From: Sulfuricella sp.
GTDB lineage: Bacteria > Pseudomonadota > Gammaproteobacteria > Burkholderiales > Sulfuricellaceae
DNA length: 64,000 nucleotides
NCBI GenBank assembly: GCA_018336195.1
Contig: JAGXQV010000145.1
Coordinates: 68,776-132,775, forward strand
Direction: 5' to 3'
This document shows, one piece after another, positions 54,862 to 63,848 of this stretch. How positions within the stretch are numbered: the first letter of the stretch is position 1; each line of letters opens with the position of its first letter. The translations under genes were made by a program, and so were the position numbers. The notes under the pieces are model-generated. The model saw only the letters and a program-made list of their open reading frames with translations. It was not told where the DNA came from and searched no databases.

Positions 54862-57752
54862 TGTACACCCGCTACCAGAGCGGCTACATTGCCCACTTGC
54901 TGTCTCTCGACGGTGTCGCCGAAGAAGCCCTGACCCAGACCATTGCCGGCGCCAGGGTCGACATGAATCCGCATCAAGTGGATGCAGCCCTATTCGCGCT
55001 TGCCTCGCCACTTTCCAACGGGGTGATTCTCGCGGATGAAGTGGGCCTGGGAAAAACCATCGAAGCCAGCCTGGTTCTGGCTCAGAAATGGGCCGAGCGC
55101 AAGCGCCGCCTGTTATTGATTGTTCCTGCCACCTTGCGCAAGCAATGGAGCCAGGAACTGGTCGAAAAATTCTCCCTACCTTCAAGAATTCTGGAAGCCC
55201 GCAACTTCAAGGAAGCCCAAGCCAACGGCGCGGCCAACCCGTTCTTGACCGAAACCGCCCTCGGCGAATCTGCCGTGGTGATCTGCTCTTACGAATTCGC
55301 CTCGCGTAAGCAAACCGAACTGACCGCTGTACCCTGGGATCTCGTGGTGTTCGACGAAGCCCATAAGTTGCGCAACTTTTATCGCGGCGAAAGCGCCAAG
55401 ATCGCCAGCCGTCTCGATGCCGCACTCAAGGGCCGTCCGAAACTTTTACTCTCGGCCACGCCGCTGCAAAACAACCTGCAAGAACTCTATGGCCTGGTCG
55501 CCATTATCGACCCGCATTTCTTCGGCAACCTTGATGCCTTCAAGGCGCGCTATTGCCGCCCGAAACTGGAAGTCGCCGAATTCGAGCATCTGCGCGACCG
55601 CCTCAAAACCATCTGCAAACGCACCCTGCGCCGCCAGGTTCAGGAAACCGGCGGTATCAAATTCACCCGCCGCTATTCAATGACCGAGGATTTCCGCCCG
55701 GCAGCGGACGAACTCGAACTCTATCGCCAGGTCTCCGAATACCTCCAAGACGACAACATCCTGTCGATCAAACCCGGCGCCCGGCACTTGGTGACGTTGG
55801 TTATCCGCAAGATACTGGCTTCGTCCTCCTTCGCCATCCAGGGCACGCTGACCACGATGATTGAGCGCCTGGAGAAGAAACTGCCGCTGGCCGACGCGCT
55901 GGACGATTACGACGCCATCGCCGACCTGACGGATGAGGAAGGCATCGACGAGGATGACATCGTCGATCCCGCCGCCCTGGCCGCAGAAGTGGGTCAACTG
56001 AAGAACTTCCGCGCCCTGGCCGAACAGATTGCCCGCGATGCCAAGGCCGACGCCTTGCTGCGCGTAATCGGCAAAGCCTTCGACTTTGCCGAGCGCCTGG
56101 GCGGCCAGCGCAAGGCCGTCATCTTCACCGAATCGGTACGCACCCAATCCAATCTCAAGCAACTCCTTGAGAACAACGGTCACGCCGGCAAAATCGCCAT
56201 CCTCAACGGCAGCAATGGAGACCCGGATTCAAAGGCCATCCTCAAGAACTGGCTGAAACAGCACGAAGGCAGCGGGCGCATTTCCGGCGCCAAATCGGCA
56301 GACATGAAAGCCGCACTGGTTGACCATTTTCGCGATGCAGCGGAAATCCTCATCTGCACCGAAGCCGGCGCCGAGGGTATCAACCTCCAGTTCTGCTCCC
56401 TGTTAATCAACTACGACCTGCCCTGGAACCCGCAACGGGTTGAGCAGCGTATCGGTCGCGTACATCGCTACGGTCAAAAGCACGATGTCGTGGTGGTCAA
56501 TTTCATCAACAAAGGGAACCGGGCCGACGAACGGGTATTCGAGTTGCTCAGCGAGAAATTCCAGTTGTTCGAAGGGGTCTTCGGCGCCTCCGACGAGATA
56601 CTCGGCAGCATCGAATCCGGCATGGATATCGAGCGCCATATTCACGACATCTACCAGCGCTGCCGCGACGATGCCCAGATCGACGCCGAATTCGACCAGC
56701 TCCAAGCCGCCTTTAAAACAGAGCTGGAAGCCCGTACTCAGGAAACCCGGCGCTCGGTGCTGGAAAATCTCGACGTCGATGTCGTCAAGCACCTCAACCT
56801 GACCAAGGACAAGACCGAACAGCACCTCAACGACTACCAGGAAAAGCTGTTCCTGCTCGCCCGCATGATGCTCCCCGAGGCGCAGTTCGACGCCCACCGT
56901 TTCCTGCACGAAGGCCACTGGCACAACGTGCGCTGGCAGGAAGCCGAGAGTGCCAACGCCCGTTTCCTGCGCCCCAACGAGGGACTGGGGGCCGAACTGA
57001 TCGCAAAGGCGAAGGCTTCCCTGAGCGCACTCCCGGTCGCCACCCTTGAATTCGATCTGGAGCATACCCACACCGGCCAGCACTCCTGGCTGCAAAAATT
57101 TGCCGGTCAAGCGGGCGAACTGCTGGTCGAAAAACTCACCCTCACTACCGCCCGGCGCCGCGTCGAACACCTGCTGGTGGCCGCCCGCAGCGACAGCGGC
57201 GCAGCGCTCGATAGCGCGTCCGCCGAACGCCTGCTCACGCTGCCTGCCCGCATTGTAGATGCGAATTCATTCGCACCTGCCAATTCAACGATGCGAATAA
57301 ATTCGCACCTACAACCAAGCACGAACGAGCGTAACGAACAACTTGATGAAACAGCACTCGCCCAACAACTGGCGCAACAGGAGAGCCAGAAACTCGAAGC
57401 CGCGCTGCTGCTGAATGAACGCTACTTCACCGAAGAAACCGAAAAACTCGACGACTGGGCAGAAGACCGACGTATCGCCCTCGACATCCGTATCAAGCAA
57501 CTCGATCAGGAAATCAAGGAAGCCCGCAAGGCGGCCCGGCAACTGCCTTCGCTCCAGGAAAAGCTGGCGGCCAAGCGTGCGCTCAAGCAACTCGAACAAA
57601 ACCGCGACCGCTTGATGCTCGACTATCACGAAGAAAAAAAGCGCATCGATGCGGAGGAGGATCGCCTGCTCACCGAAATCGAAGCGGCGCTGCAAGTTAC
57701 GCCGCGACGCGAGCGCCTCGTCGCCATCCGCTGGCGCCTGAAAGCCTCATGA
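54861..57752 (+). CDS. SNF2-family helicase/ATPase of the defence island
   Basis: A 963-residue protein. Helicase motifs: DEVGLGKTIEA (59-69), VFDEAHKLRN (DEAH, about 165-174), LLSATPLQNNLQELYGLV, and the C-terminal block LICTEAGAEGINLQFC with QRVEQRIGRVHRYGQ. This is the SNF2/RapA type. The C-terminal third (about 640-960) is helical and ends in a long coiled coil. A palindromic repeat is inserted in frame at about residues 799-818. No nuclease motif is seen. Such helicases accompany restriction and DISARM-like gene sets; this gene is followed by an AlbA_2 protein, a methyltransferase relic and a Res-like gene. Confidence 0.88.
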   Translation: MYTRYQSGYIAHLLSLDGVAEEALTQTIAGARVDMNPHQVDAALFALASPLSNGVILADEVGLGKTIEASLVLAQKWAERKRRLLLIVPATLRKQWSQELVEKFSLPSRILEARNFKEAQANGAANPFLTETALGESAVVICSYEFASRKQTELTAVPWDLVVFDEAHKLRNFYRGESAKIASRLDAALKGRPKLLLSATPLQNNLQELYGLVAIIDPHFFGNLDAFKARYCRPKLEVAEFEHLRDRLKTICKRTLRRQVQETGGIKFTRRYSMTEDFRPAADELELYRQVSEYLQDDNILSIKPGARHLVTLVIRKILASSSFAIQGTLTTMIERLEKKLPLADALDDYDAIADLTDEEGIDEDDIVDPAALAAEVGQLKNFRALAEQIARDAKADALLRVIGKAFDFAERLGGQRKAVIFTESVRTQSNLKQLLENNGHAGKIAILNGSNGDPDSKAILKNWLKQHEGSGRISGAKSADMKAALVDHFRDAAEILICTEAGAEGINLQFCSLLINYDLPWNPQRVEQRIGRVHRYGQKHDVVVVNFINKGNRADERVFELLSEKFQLFEGVFGASDEILGSIESGMDIERHIHDIYQRCRDDAQIDAEFDQLQAAFKTELEARTQETRRSVLENLDVDVVKHLNLTKDKTEQHLNDYQEKLFLLARMMLPEAQFDAHRFLHEGHWHNVRWQEAESANARFLRPNEGLGAELIAKAKASLSALPVATLEFDLEHTHTGQHSWLQKFAGQAGELLVEKLTLTTARRRVEHLLVAARSDSGAALDSASAERLLTLPARIVDANSFAPANSTMRINSHLQPSTNERNEQLDETALAQQLAQQESQKLEAALLLNERYFTEETEKLDDWAEDRRIALDIRIKQLDQEIKEARKAARQLPSLQEKLAAKRALKQLEQNRDRLMLDYHEEKKRIDAEEDRLLTEIEAALQVTPRRERLVAIRWRLKAS
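57253..57314. repeat. Short palindromic repeat inside the SNF2 helicase gene
   Basis: A 62-bp palindrome. The left arm begins TTGTAGATGCGAATTC and the right arm ends ATTCGCACCTACAA; the 23-base arms match at 21 places around a 16-base loop. The insert reads in frame with no stop (VDANSFAPANSTMRINSHLQ). A relative with nearly the same arms lies at 60767-60835. Confidence 0.88.
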
Positions 57753-57762
57753 GGGAAATATC

Positions 57763-59037
57763 ATGATCGACACCACCGACCTCGTGCGCGAACTCATCTA
57801 CCAGATCCGACTAGGCGAAGATTCCGCCTACGAATTCAAAAGCGTCACCCTCAAGGGTAACAAAGTCGACCAGCCAGGCCGCGACAGCGTCGCCGACGAA
57901 CTCGCCGCCTTCGCCAATGCCGGCGGCGGCATCCTGGTGCTGGGCGTTGCCGACAAGACACGGGAACTCGAAGGTATTGCCCTGGCCGACCTTGATATTG
58001 TGGATCAATGGTTGACCAACATCGCCAGCCACGCCGTTGACCCGCCTCTGCCTATCGAAACCCGGCTGGTGGAAATCCCCAATCGCCAGGGCGAGGCCCT
58101 GCCGGTCATCTGGGTGCGCGTCGCCAAGAGCGTCTTTGTTCATCGCAGCCCACACGGCTATTTCCACCGGGTCGGCTCCAGCAAGCGGGAAATGTCGCCG
58201 GAGTTACTGGCCCGGATGTTCCAGCAGCGCAGCATGGTGCGCCTGATCCGCTTCGACGAACAACTCGTGCCCCAGGCCGGACTGGACGCCATCGCCCCGG
58301 AACTCAAGGCCCGCTTCCTGCGCGGCGACCTGCCCGAACGCAGCCAGTTGCAAAAGCTCTACCTCACCGCCGCAGACGAAAGCGGCGCGCAGCATCTCAC
58401 CGTCAGCGGCGTGCTGCTGCTCACCACCCGCCCGGCGGACTACCTTTCATCCGCCTACGTCCAGTGCGTTGCCTATTCCGGCAGTGAGCGCAATGCCGAA
58501 TTCCAGGTGGACGCTCAAGACTGCGACGGCCCGGTGGATCAACAAATTCGCCACGCCTTCAACTTCGTCAAACGCAACATGCGGGTTGAAGCCGTCAAGC
58601 GTCCCGGTCGCATCGACATTCCGCAGTATGACCTCGCCGCCGTCTTCGAAGCCATCGTCAATGCCGTCGCCCACCGCGACTATTCCCTGCACGGCGCGCG
58701 CATCCGCCTGCACCTGTTCGCCGACCGGCTGGAACTTTCCACCCCCGGCGGCCTGCCCAACAGCCTCACCGTGGACAGCATGGAAGCCAACAGCATCACC
58801 CGCAACGAAACCCTGGTGAACCTGCTCTCCCGCTACTACCCGGCCGACCCGGTCAGCAAACGGCAAAACCTCATCGAGCGGCGCGGCGAAGGCGTGCCCA
58901 CCATCCTGGCCGCCAGCGAACGGCTATCGCTGCGCCGCCCGCTTTACGAGCAAATCGACCATACCGAACTCAAGCTCACCCTCTACGCCGCCAGCCGCGA
59001 GAAAAACGGCCTGCTGGCGCAGTTCGAGGCCGAATAA
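57763..59037 (+). CDS. Schlafen/AlbA_2 domain putative DNA/RNA-binding protein
   Basis: A 424-residue protein. The N-terminal AlbA_2 (Schlafen-type) domain has YEFKSVTLKGNKV followed by DELAAFANAGGGILVLGVAD (about 23-68). The C-terminal part resembles a GHKL-type ATP-binding domain (AVFEAIVNAVAHRDYSLHGA, ELSTPGGLPNSLT). Proteins of this build are often annotated as RecG-related or transcriptional regulators and are frequent in defence islands. It starts 10 bases after the helicase gene. Confidence 0.85.
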   Translation: MIDTTDLVRELIYQIRLGEDSAYEFKSVTLKGNKVDQPGRDSVADELAAFANAGGGILVLGVADKTRELEGIALADLDIVDQWLTNIASHAVDPPLPIETRLVEIPNRQGEALPVIWVRVAKSVFVHRSPHGYFHRVGSSKREMSPELLARMFQQRSMVRLIRFDEQLVPQAGLDAIAPELKARFLRGDLPERSQLQKLYLTAADESGAQHLTVSGVLLLTTRPADYLSSAYVQCVAYSGSERNAEFQVDAQDCDGPVDQQIRHAFNFVKRNMRVEAVKRPGRIDIPQYDLAAVFEAIVNAVAHRDYSLHGARIRLHLFADRLELSTPGGLPNSLTVDSMEANSITRNETLVNLLSRYYPADPVSKRQNLIERRGEGVPTILAASERLSLRRPLYEQIDHTELKLTLYAASREKNGLLAQFEAE

Positions 59038-59062
59038 TCGCGGCGTCATCCCGGAGGAAACG

Positions 59063-59353
59063 ATGCAAAAACACGCTGCCCTGCAATTACTCGCCCAACA
59101 CAAAGCCGAACTGGTGCGGCAATTCGGCATTACCGACCTGGCCCTGTTCGGCTCCACCGCGCGCGATGAAGCACAGGACGACAGCGACATCGACGTGATG
59201 GTAAGTTTTGACGGGCGCTCCACCGCCAAACGTTATTTCGGGGTGCTGTTCTATCTGGAGGATTTGCTGGGCTGCCCGGTTGATCTGGTTCAGGAAGGCG
59301 TCATCCGCCCTGAATTGAAACCCTATATCGAAAAGGATCTGATCCATGTCTGA
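59063..59353 (+). CDS. mntA: MntA-type nucleotidyltransferase antitoxin
   Basis: A 96-residue minimal nucleotidyltransferase. The GSX10DXD motif is exact: GSTARDEAQDDSDIDV, with a third acidic residue expected around LVDLV. In known pairs MntA adds AMP groups to a tyrosine of the HEPN toxin and silences it. It overlaps the HEPN gene by 8 bases. Confidence 0.9.
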   Translation: MQKHAALQLLAQHKAELVRQFGITDLALFGSTARDEAQDDSDIDVMVSFDGRSTAKRYFGVLFYLEDLLGCPVDLVQEGVIRPELKPYIEKDLIHV

Positions 59354-59714
59354 GCCGATGCAAAGAGAATGGCGGTTTTATATTTCCGACATGATCGGCT
59401 TTGCCGAAAAAATCGTTGCCTACACCGATGGCATGGATCAAGAGCAATTCGTGGCCAGCGGCCTCAATTACGATGCCACCCTGCATAACCTGATACTGGT
59501 GGGCGAAGCCGCAACCCATGTCCCGGAGCACGTCCGGGACTTTGCCGACGACATCGCCTGGCGACAGCTCATCGGCACGCGCAACCGGTTGATACACGGC
59601 TATCTGGGCATTAAGAACGAAGTCGTCTGGGACATCATCCAGAACGAAATCCCACCCTTGCTCGAACAACTTCGGGCATTGAAAACGGCGGCGGACGAAC
59701 ACCGCATCGCCTGA
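59346..59714 (+). CDS. hepT: HEPN (HepT/DUF86) toxin-type RNase
   Basis: A 122-residue HEPN protein. The catalytic and modification motif RX4HXY is present as RNRLIHGY (residues about 79-86), both the RNase centre and the tyrosine target of MntA. It is paired with the MNT gene by an 8-base overlap and lies inside the helicase-methylase-Res set, 15 bases before the methyltransferase relic. Confidence 0.9.
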   Translation: MSEPMQREWRFYISDMIGFAEKIVAYTDGMDQEQFVASGLNYDATLHNLILVGEAATHVPEHVRDFADDIAWRQLIGTRNRLIHGYLGIKNEVVWDIIQNEIPPLLEQLRALKTAADEHRIA

Positions 59715-59729
59715 ATCTCAACCCACACC

Positions 59730-60771
59730 ATGACCACTACTCCCAAGACCAAACTCGAACTCACCTGGCCCGGCAAGCAAAACCGTCCGCGCCTGGAACC
59801 GCGCATCCTGCTCGAAAACAAGGCGCTCTCCTGCCGCGCCGCGCAGCCCGCCGCCGAAAAATCGTTGTTGGGCATTCTCACCCAAAAAGTATGAGGAACT
59901 ACTGCCTGATAACCGTATCTGGTTTGGGGCAGACGGAAATAGCCGCCCATCTGTAAAACGATTTTTATCCGAAGTCGCCGCAGGAGTGCTTGCTCAATCC
60001 GTTTGGCTTCACGAAGAGGTTGGACACAATCAAGATGCCAGCAGAGAAATCCGGGCACTGTTTCCCGACGATGCCTTTGGAACACCAAAGCCTGAAAAGC
60101 TGATTCACCGCGTTATTTTTCTTGCCACCAACCCCGGCGATCTCGTCCTCGACTCCTTCGCCGGTTCCGGCACCACCGGGGCGGTGGCGCACAAGATGGG
60201 GCGGCGCTGGATCATGGTCGAACTGGGCGAGCATTGCCACACCCACATTGTGCCGCGCCTGAAAAAGGTCATCGCCGGCAACGATCCCGGCGGCATTACC
60301 AAGACGGTCAATTGGCGCGGTGGCGGCGGTTTCCGCTATTACCGCCTGGCACCCTCGCTGCTCAAGAAGGACAAATGGGGCCACTGGGTCATCAACCCGG
60401 AATACAACGGCGAAATGCTCTCGGAGGCCATGTGCAAGCTGATGGGTTTCAGCTACGCCCCCAGCCAATCGCTGTTCTGGCAGCACGGCCACAGCACCGA
60501 AACCGATTTCATCTATGTCACCACCGGCAGTCTCAGTCACGACCAGTTGCGCGTCATCAGCGAGGAAGTCGGCAACGAACGTTCGCTGCTGATCTGCTGC
60601 AAGGCCTTCATGGCCGACGTTAGCGCCTTCCCCAACCTGACCTTGAAAAAAATCCCCAAGACCGTGCTGCACAAGTGTCACTGGGACCATGACGACTACA
60701 GCTTTTCCATCGACGTGCTGGCCGAGCCGGAAGCGGTTCCTGAATGGGAGGAAGAAAATGAGGATGCGTAG
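59730..60771 (+). pseudogene. Adenine-specific DNA methyltransferase (Mod-like), internally deleted
   Basis: The frame from ATG 59730 (MTTTPKTKLELTWPGKQNRP) is the normal start of a Mod-type methyltransferase but stops at 59894 after 54 codons. From about 59851 a different frame (+1) reads PPKNRCWAFSPKKYEELLPD and continues without a stop to 60771. It includes IWFGADGN, LHEEVGHNQDA, TPKPEKLIHRV and motif I DSFAGSGTTGAVA. The junction near 59840-59857 removes the whole catalytic centre, including the DPPY-type motif IV and target recognition, and shifts the frame. So this is a two-part relic unable to methylate. The stop codon TAG at 60769-60771 lies inside a palindromic repeat. Confidence 0.88.
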
Positions 60772-60835
60772 GTGCGAATTCATTCGCACGCATTGGCCGC
60801 ATTGTGCACATTGTGCGAATAAATTCGCACCTACG
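60767..60835. repeat. Short palindromic repeat between the methyltransferase relic and the Res-like gene
   Basis: A 69-bp palindrome: the left arm starts CGTAGGTGCGAATTC, the right arm ends ATTCGCACCTACG. The arms nearly equal those of the repeat at 57253-57314, with a different centre. It provides the TAG stop of the methyltransferase frame and ends 28 bases before the next start codon. Confidence 0.88.
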
Positions 60836-60863
60836 ATGATGTGCCCGGCACGGGGGGATAGGC

Positions 60864-63662
60864 ATGAATGAGGCTATCGACGGCGTCCGGGCCGCGCAGC
60901 AAATTGCCGCCCGCCTTTCCCTGCGCGCCCCCCAACACGAATCCCTGGACATCCTGGCCGACTTGCTGGAACGCTTGAAGCTCGACAAGGATGCCGACCT
61001 GCAACACTGGTTGACGGTCATCCGCGCCCAATATCCGACGGTGGAGAAATTCGAGCGCAATTTCCCGACCCTGTGCTTCGCGCTGGCGACCGGCGTCGGC
61101 AAGACGCGGCTGATGGGCGCGATCATTGCCTGGCTGTTCATCACCGGGCGTAGCCGCCACTTCTTTGTGCTCGCCCCCAACCTGACCATTTACGAGAAGC
61201 TCAAGAGCGATTTCACGCTGGGCAACCCGAAATACGTTTTTGCCGGCATTCCCGAGCTGGCGCAGATGCCGCCGGTCATCGTCACCGGCGAGGATTACGA
61301 GGATGGGCGCGGCGTGCGCCTGGATTTTGCGGTGCCGGCGACCTTGACCGGGGATATGTTCGGCGCCGACTCGGCACCCCATATCAATATCTTTAACATC
61401 TCCAAGATCAATGCCCGCGACAACAAGAAGGGCGCGGCCAAGTCCGGTATGGCGCGGGTGCGCCGCTATCAGGAATATCTGGGCGAGTCCTACTTCGAGT
61501 ACCTGGCCACGCTGCCCGATCTGGTGGTGTTGATGGACGAAGCGCACCGTTACTACGCCAGCGCCGGGGCCAAGGCGATCAACGACTTGCGACCGGTGCT
61601 GGGCATCGAACTGACGGCGACGCCCAAGACGGTGGGCGCCAATCCGCGCCAGTTCGCCAACATCGTTTATCACTACCCGCTGTCTCGCGCCTTGACGGAT
61701 GGCTATGTGAAAATTCCGGCGGTGGCGACCCGCAAGGATTTCCGCGCCGACCTGTATAGCCCCGAGCGGCTGGAAGAAATCAAGCTGGAGGACGGCATCC
61801 ACCACCACGAATACGTCAAGGTGGAACTGGAGAACTACGCCCGCAGCTTCGACCAGCCGGTGGTCAAGCCTTTCATGCTGGTGGTGGCGCAGGATACGGC
61901 GCATGCCTCGGCGCTGAAGGCCAAAATCGAATCCGACGGCTTCTTCAGCGGCCATTACCAGGGCCGGGTCATCGAGGTGCATTCCAACCAGTCCGGCGAG
62001 GAATCCGACGAGGCCATGGCGCGCCTGCTGGCGGTGGAACACGACGAAAAGACCGAGGTGGTGATCCACGTCAACAAGCTGAAGGAAGGCTGGGACGTGA
62101 CCAATTTGTACACCATCGTTCCCTTGCGCGCTTCGGCTTCGGAAATCCTCACCGAGCAAACCATCGGCAGGGGATTGCGCCTGCCCTTCGGCAAACGCAC
62201 CGGCGTGGAGGCGGTGGATCGGCTGTGCATCATCGCCCACGACCGTTTTCAGGAAATCGTCGATCGCGCCAACGATCCTGAGTCGATCATCAAGAAAACC
62301 GTCTACATCGGTGCCACGGACGATGCCGAGGTGCCGGACAAGCAGCCGCAGCTACTCAACACCGGCTCGCTGGTCGAGATTCTCTGCACCGGCCATCAGC
62401 CGGAACAGAACGGGAAAACGATCACGGAAGGCGTCGCCGGGCAAGCGCCCGCCAAGCCCGTTACGCCGGAAGAATCCCGCTTGGCGGAGTTGGCCTTCCG
62501 CGCCGTGCAGCAGGAGGCCGGCACCCTGCCTTCCAGCAAGGCCTTGAGCGATGACGAAGTCCAGCAGCGGCTGGTCGCCAAGGTTCGGCGCTGGGCCGAG
62601 GAAGCCGCCCCGCCCCAAGCCAGCCTGCCGGGGATGACGACCGAGAAAACCACGAGTCCCGAAGCGCTGATTTCGCAGGTGGTGCGCAACGTAACGGAAC
62701 GTCTCATCGAGTTGACCATCGACGTGCCGCAGATCGTCGTCCTGCCGACACGGGAAGTGAATTACCGCTTTCAGGAATTCACCCTGGAAGGTCTGGAAAA
62801 GATCAACTTCCAGCCGGTCAGCCAGGAGTTGCTGTTGCTGCATCTGGAAGATAACCAGCAAGCTCGCATTCAGTGGGAAGGTTCCGATGTTCACGAAACC
62901 CGCCCCGAGGATTACATCGTCCGCCAGTTGATGAATCAGGATGCCATCGACTACGACGAACACGCCGATCTGCTCTATGGACTGGCCGGACAAATGGTTG
63001 CCCGTTTGCAAAGCCACTTGGGCGGCGATGCGGAAAAGCTTGAAAACGTGCTGATCTACTGGCAGCGGCAACTCGGCGAGTTTGTCTGGGCGCAGATGCA
63101 ACAACATGTCTGGGTGACGCCCACGGATTACATCGGCAAGGTTACTCAGGGATTCGACGTGCTCAAGCCCGCCAGTTTTATCCTGGCGGCCGGCGAGCAG
63201 CCTCGCGATTTCCGTGCGCCTATCGCGGACAAGCGCCTGATTCGCCAGATGGTGTTCAAGGGATTCGGGAAATGCTGCTACCCCTATCAGAAATTCCAGT
63301 CCGTGGAAGGCGAATGGCGTCTGGCGCAGGTGCTGGAAGACGACCTTGAAGTATTGAAATGGATGAAGCCCGCGCCGGGACAGTTCCGCATCGAGTATCT
63401 GAGCGGCAAAAACTACGAGCCGGATTTCGTCGTGGAAACCGCCCAGGCCTGCCTGCTCATCGAACCCAAACGAGCCGATCAGATGACGCTGGATGAAGTA
63501 AGGGACAAGGCGCGGGCGGCAGTGCGTTGGTGCGGCTACGCCAATCAACATGCTGCCGAAATCGGCGGAAAAATATGGCATTACCTGCTGATCCCGGATA
63601 CCAACATTCTGCTCGGGCGCAGCGTGGCAGCCTTGCAAGCGGAATTTGAATATCTTGGGTAA
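60864..63662 (+). CDS. Type III restriction Res-like helicase-endonuclease
   Basis: A 932-residue protein that appears complete. The start follows GGGGGGATAGG. Walker A is ATGVGKTRLMG (75-85), the Walker B box is LMDEAHRYY, motif III LTATPKT, and motif VI EQTIGRGLRLPFGKR. The C-terminal nuclease has a PD-(D/E)xK site: Asp854 (EPDFVV), Glu867 and Lys869 (LIEPKR). In type III systems Res needs Mod to cut; here the neighbouring Mod-like gene is broken, so the enzyme may be inactive in restriction or may have another partner. Confidence 0.88.
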   Translation: MNEAIDGVRAAQQIAARLSLRAPQHESLDILADLLERLKLDKDADLQHWLTVIRAQYPTVEKFERNFPTLCFALATGVGKTRLMGAIIAWLFITGRSRHFFVLAPNLTIYEKLKSDFTLGNPKYVFAGIPELAQMPPVIVTGEDYEDGRGVRLDFAVPATLTGDMFGADSAPHINIFNISKINARDNKKGAAKSGMARVRRYQEYLGESYFEYLATLPDLVVLMDEAHRYYASAGAKAINDLRPVLGIELTATPKTVGANPRQFANIVYHYPLSRALTDGYVKIPAVATRKDFRADLYSPERLEEIKLEDGIHHHEYVKVELENYARSFDQPVVKPFMLVVAQDTAHASALKAKIESDGFFSGHYQGRVIEVHSNQSGEESDEAMARLLAVEHDEKTEVVIHVNKLKEGWDVTNLYTIVPLRASASEILTEQTIGRGLRLPFGKRTGVEAVDRLCIIAHDRFQEIVDRANDPESIIKKTVYIGATDDAEVPDKQPQLLNTGSLVEILCTGHQPEQNGKTITEGVAGQAPAKPVTPEESRLAELAFRAVQQEAGTLPSSKALSDDEVQQRLVAKVRRWAEEAAPPQASLPGMTTEKTTSPEALISQVVRNVTERLIELTIDVPQIVVLPTREVNYRFQEFTLEGLEKINFQPVSQELLLLHLEDNQQARIQWEGSDVHETRPEDYIVRQLMNQDAIDYDEHADLLYGLAGQMVARLQSHLGGDAEKLENVLIYWQRQLGEFVWAQMQQHVWVTPTDYIGKVTQGFDVLKPASFILAAGEQPRDFRAPIADKRLIRQMVFKGFGKCCYPYQKFQSVEGEWRLAQVLEDDLEVLKWMKPAPGQFRIEYLSGKNYEPDFVVETAQACLLIEPKRADQMTLDEVRDKARAAVRWCGYANQHAAEIGGKIWHYLLIPDTNILLGRSVAALQAEFEYLG

Positions 63663-63848
63663 CTACCCGGCAACGCCTGTTGGCGGGGCCATCCAAGGCA
63701 GCATTAAAAGCTGCCCATGGCTATCCTTAGCCAGGAAGTAACGCTGATCGACAAGGGGCTGGCAGCAGCACATACTAAAGGGCACTTCTATAAATTCCCG
63801 CCTTTCTGGATAATCTGAATTATCGGTACAGCCACCTGTGACCACGCC
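63663..63848. other. Non-coding junction before the IS transposase
   Basis: The 186 bases between the Res stop and the transposase start probably include the left end of an insertion sequence. GGGCACTTCTATAAATTCCC (63780-63799) is a candidate terminal repeat, but the other end is outside the window. Confidence 0.3.
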
